A DNA stretch of 7,514 bases, from the NCBI GenBank assembly GCA_963169055.1, contig CAUJFU010000048.1, positions 1 to 7,514 of the forward strand. Reading direction: 5' to 3'. The DNA is from Myxococcota bacterium. GTDB taxonomy: Bacteria; Myxococcota_C; UBA6777. Positions within the stretch are counted from its first letter, which is position 1. Each line of letters opens with the position of its first letter. Shown here piece by piece: positions 5,802 through 7,514 of the stretch. A model generated the notes under the pieces. It was not told the DNA's origin. It did no database searches and saw only the letters and a program-made list of their open reading frames with translations. Position numbers and translations under genes: made by a program.

Positions 5802-7514
5802 CTAGGAGAGAGCGGACAGGAATTCGCGGAAAGAGGGGAATCGGTCTTCTTTGGCTTTGGCGGTGGCTTTTTCGACGAGAGCAACGAGGTCAGGGGGGAT
5901 AGAGGGATCGTAGGCGTACAGAGAAGGGAGGGGAGTCGTGACGTGTTGTTGGAAGATGCGTTCAATACTGCCTTGGAAAGGGAGGACGCCGGTGAGCATT
6001 TTGAAGGCGGTGATGCCGAGGGCGTAGATATCAGCGCGGTGATCGACGGGTTGCCACATGATCTGTTCGGGAGCCATATAAGAGGGCGAACCTTCGGGCT
6101 TTTGCGTGCTTTGTTCTTCTTTGTCTTTGGAGGGTTGGACGGCGAGACCAAAGTCGCTGACTTTGATGTGGCCTTGGTGGTTCATCAGCAGGTTGGCGGG
6201 TTTGACATCGCGGTGGACGATGCCGTTTTCGTGGGCGTGATGGAGAGCGGAAGCGGTTTGATAGAGAATACGTCGTACGGCGTCACAAGAAAATCGTGTA
6301 TGTTTTTCAAGGAGAGAGTCGAGATCGCTACCCTCGACCATCTCCATGATCAAGAAGACGGTGGCGTAGGCTTCTTCGATGTCGTAGAGTCGGACGATAT
6401 GGGGGTGTTGGAGTTGGGAGAGGATCAGAGCTTCGCCGAGGAAACGCTTGCGGAAGGCTTGGTCGTACGCGAGTTCGTGGGAGAGCATTTTGAGAGCGAC
6501 GGGCTGTCGGGTGTCTTGGTATTGTGCGGCGTAGACAAAGGCGGTGGTTCCTGCACCGATCTCGCGGAGGATGTGGATCTTTCCGACGTTGGTAATGGCC
6601 TTGCTGCTGCGGAGACGTTGCCCGAGGATCGCGGTTAAGAAGCGTGCCATCGGGGGGTGCTGTGCGCAAAGCGCCTCGACATCGCGTTTTTGGAGTTCTA
6701 GGCAGACGCTTTTGCTGATCGACACAACATCGGCGCTGCGGGGGTTTCCTGTGAGGAGTCCCATCTCGCCGAAGACATCGCCGACATGAAGCGGGATGAT
6801 CCGCATCGCCTCTGCCGCTCCGCTGCGCAAGAGAACTTGTACGTCTCCTTGGGCGAGGATGAACATACTTTCGCCTTCTTGGCCGCGTCGCATGATTACT
6901 TCGTTGGCATCGAACTTTTGGACGCTGACTTTTTGAGATAAGCGCATCAGACTGGTGCGCCCCATGCCTGAAAAGAACGCGAGATTTCGCAAAAATTCGC
7001 CGATCTTTCCGACACCAAAGAGCTTTGCAAGATACCCGCCTACTGTGGACATACCAAAAAGCGAACCTGTGTCTTCGTAGTCGTCTTCTTCCTCTTCTTG
7101 TGCGTGTTGAGTAAAAAGAGCATTGGGTTCGGCATATGGGGATAATGGAATCTCCGAATTTTGTAGTGGTGAGGGCGAGGAATGGAGAACGGGTAGCGGG
7201 TGAGGCGAGGTGGGAGTAAGAAAAGGCATCAAGCTTGGATCGGTTGTCATTCGAATAAGGCCGGCGGATGGGGGATTTGAAGCGTGAACGTTGTCGTGTG
7301 GGTCGGAAGTTTGTGGAGTGTGGGCATGGCTGTGTGGGTCGGGAGTTTGCGAAATATAAGCGTTGTTGTCTGGATCGGGCTGCGAAGTATAAGCGTTGTG
7401 AGCATCGTAAGAAGGATATGAAGCGTAAGTGTTGTTGTCTTGGTCGTTGTAGGTGGTGTGTTGGAGATCTGTTTCGTGATGGGAAGGAGGATGGGGGTGG
7501 GCTACTTGGTGGGG
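5802..7514 (-). CDS. Cyclic-nucleotide-binding domain fused to Ser/Thr protein kinase (PKG-like layout; N-terminus outside window)
   Basis: The stop is TAG at 5802-5804 and 570 residues are visible. An ATG at 7250 would give 482 residues, but no ribosome site precedes it and the frame stays open for 88 more codons to the edge with protein-like low-complexity content, so the true start is probably outside. Numbering from that ATG: an acidic stretch EEEEDDYED (52-60); a cNMP-binding domain (about 87-205) with FGEMG (160-164) and the phosphate-contacting Arg in PRSA (Arg171); and a kinase domain (224-480). Kinase residues present are the Gly loop (GAGTTAFV, 232-239), Lys254, Glu273, catalytic HRDVKPAN (346-353), DFG (366-368), APE (393-395) and Asp407. 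All catalytic residues are there, so it should be active. No membrane segment is seen and it is probably cytoplasmic. Order and spacing resemble eukaryotic cGMP-dependent kinase. Binding of cAMP, cGMP or another ligand is inferred. It is convergent with the GTPase, with 11 bp between stops. Confidence 0.92.
   Translation of the reverse strand, partial: PHQVAHPHPPSHHETDLQHTTYNDQDNNTYASYPSYDAHNAYTSQPDPDNNAYISQTPDPHSHAHTPQTSDPHDNVHASNPPSAGLIRMTTDPSLMPFLTPTSPHPLPVLHSSPSPLQNSEIPLSPYAEPNALFTQHAQEEEEDDYEDTGSLFGMSTVGGYLAKLFGVGKIGEFLRNLAFFSGMGRTSLMRLSQKVSVQKFDANEVIMRRGQEGESMFILAQGDVQVLLRSGAAEAMRIIPLHVGDVFGEMGLLTGNPRSADVVSISKSVCLELQKRDVEALCAQHPPMARFLTAILGQRLRSSKAITNVGKIHILREIGAGTTAFVYAAQYQDTRQPVALKMLSHELAYDQAFRKRFLGEALILSQLQHPHIVRLYDIEEAYATVFLIMEMVEGSDLDSLLEKHTRFSCDAVRRILYQTASALHHAHENGIVHRDVKPANLLMNHQGHIKVSDFGLAVQPSKDKEEQSTQKPEGSPSYMAPEQIMWQPVDHRADIYALGITAFKMLTGVLPFQGSIERIFQQHVTTPLPSLYAYDPSIPPDLVALVEKATAKAKEDRFPSFREFLSALS
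7282..7448 (-). repeat. Degenerate ~36-bp tandem repeat encoding a disordered N-terminal linker of the kinase
   Basis: The encoded protein reads as about five loose 12-13-residue units rich in Asp, Asn, Pro, Tyr, His, Ser and Thr, for example DNNTYASYPS, AHNAYTSQPD, DNNAYISQTPD and DNVHASNPPS. On the plus strand variants of GTATAAGCGTTGT recur near 7353-7366 and 7387-7400. There is no Lys or Cys in these units. This is a typical disordered linker, and its coherent reading frame is the main support for extending the kinase gene past 7250. Confidence 0.7.

Noticed and set aside
5153-6151. Minus-strand 332-codon frame spanning the His tract and the kinase 3' end, and the plus frame 5354-5683.
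   Set aside because: They are shadows of the GTPase repeat and the kinase. The repeat period is a multiple of three, which keeps other frames open and gives spurious repeated peptides.
5706-6638. Plus-strand 310-codon frame opposite the kinase, rich in Gly, Val and Asp.
   Set aside because: It is antisense to a fully conserved kinase domain and has no ribosome site or recognisable family.

Overview
The window holds three protein-coding genes and one sizeable intergenic region. Two of the genes run off the window edges, so neither has both a start and a stop in view. The first is a very large minus-strand gene at the left (positions 1-4015), read through 1338 codons without a stop and still open at position 1. 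It encodes an exported, extremely cysteine-rich mosaic protein. The second is a plus-strand COG0523/CobW-family GTPase (4393-5790) with a long histidine-rich metal-binding tract. The third is a minus-strand gene (5802-7514) encoding a cyclic-nucleotide-binding domain fused to a Ser/Thr protein kinase; its frame is open to the right edge, so its start lies outside.

The likely source is a member of the Myxococcota or a relative. The reasons are the CDGxDNDCNG (MopE-type) motifs joined to Cys-rich and RCC1 repeats in one exported protein, and the eukaryote-like Ser/Thr kinase. The base composition is moderate for that group, without extreme third-position GC. This is inference from gene style; no marker gene is present.

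Layout: the large exported protein and the GTPase are divergent and share a 377-bp intergenic region (4016-4392). It contains a plausible promoter and ribosome binding site for the left gene, a good ribosome binding site for the right gene, two near-identical 12-bp boxes and an inverted repeat. The GTPase and the kinase are convergent, with only 11 bp between their stop codons. No RNA gene, insertion sequence, CRISPR array or clear terminator was seen.

How they may work together: the GTPase belongs to a family of metal (mostly zinc) chaperones and carries 33 histidines in one tract. The divergent exported protein has more than 100 cysteines and four acidic motifs of a proposed metal-binding type. 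A shared metal-related role is possible but is inference. The kinase points to cyclic-nucleotide-controlled phosphorylation and has no evident link to the other two.
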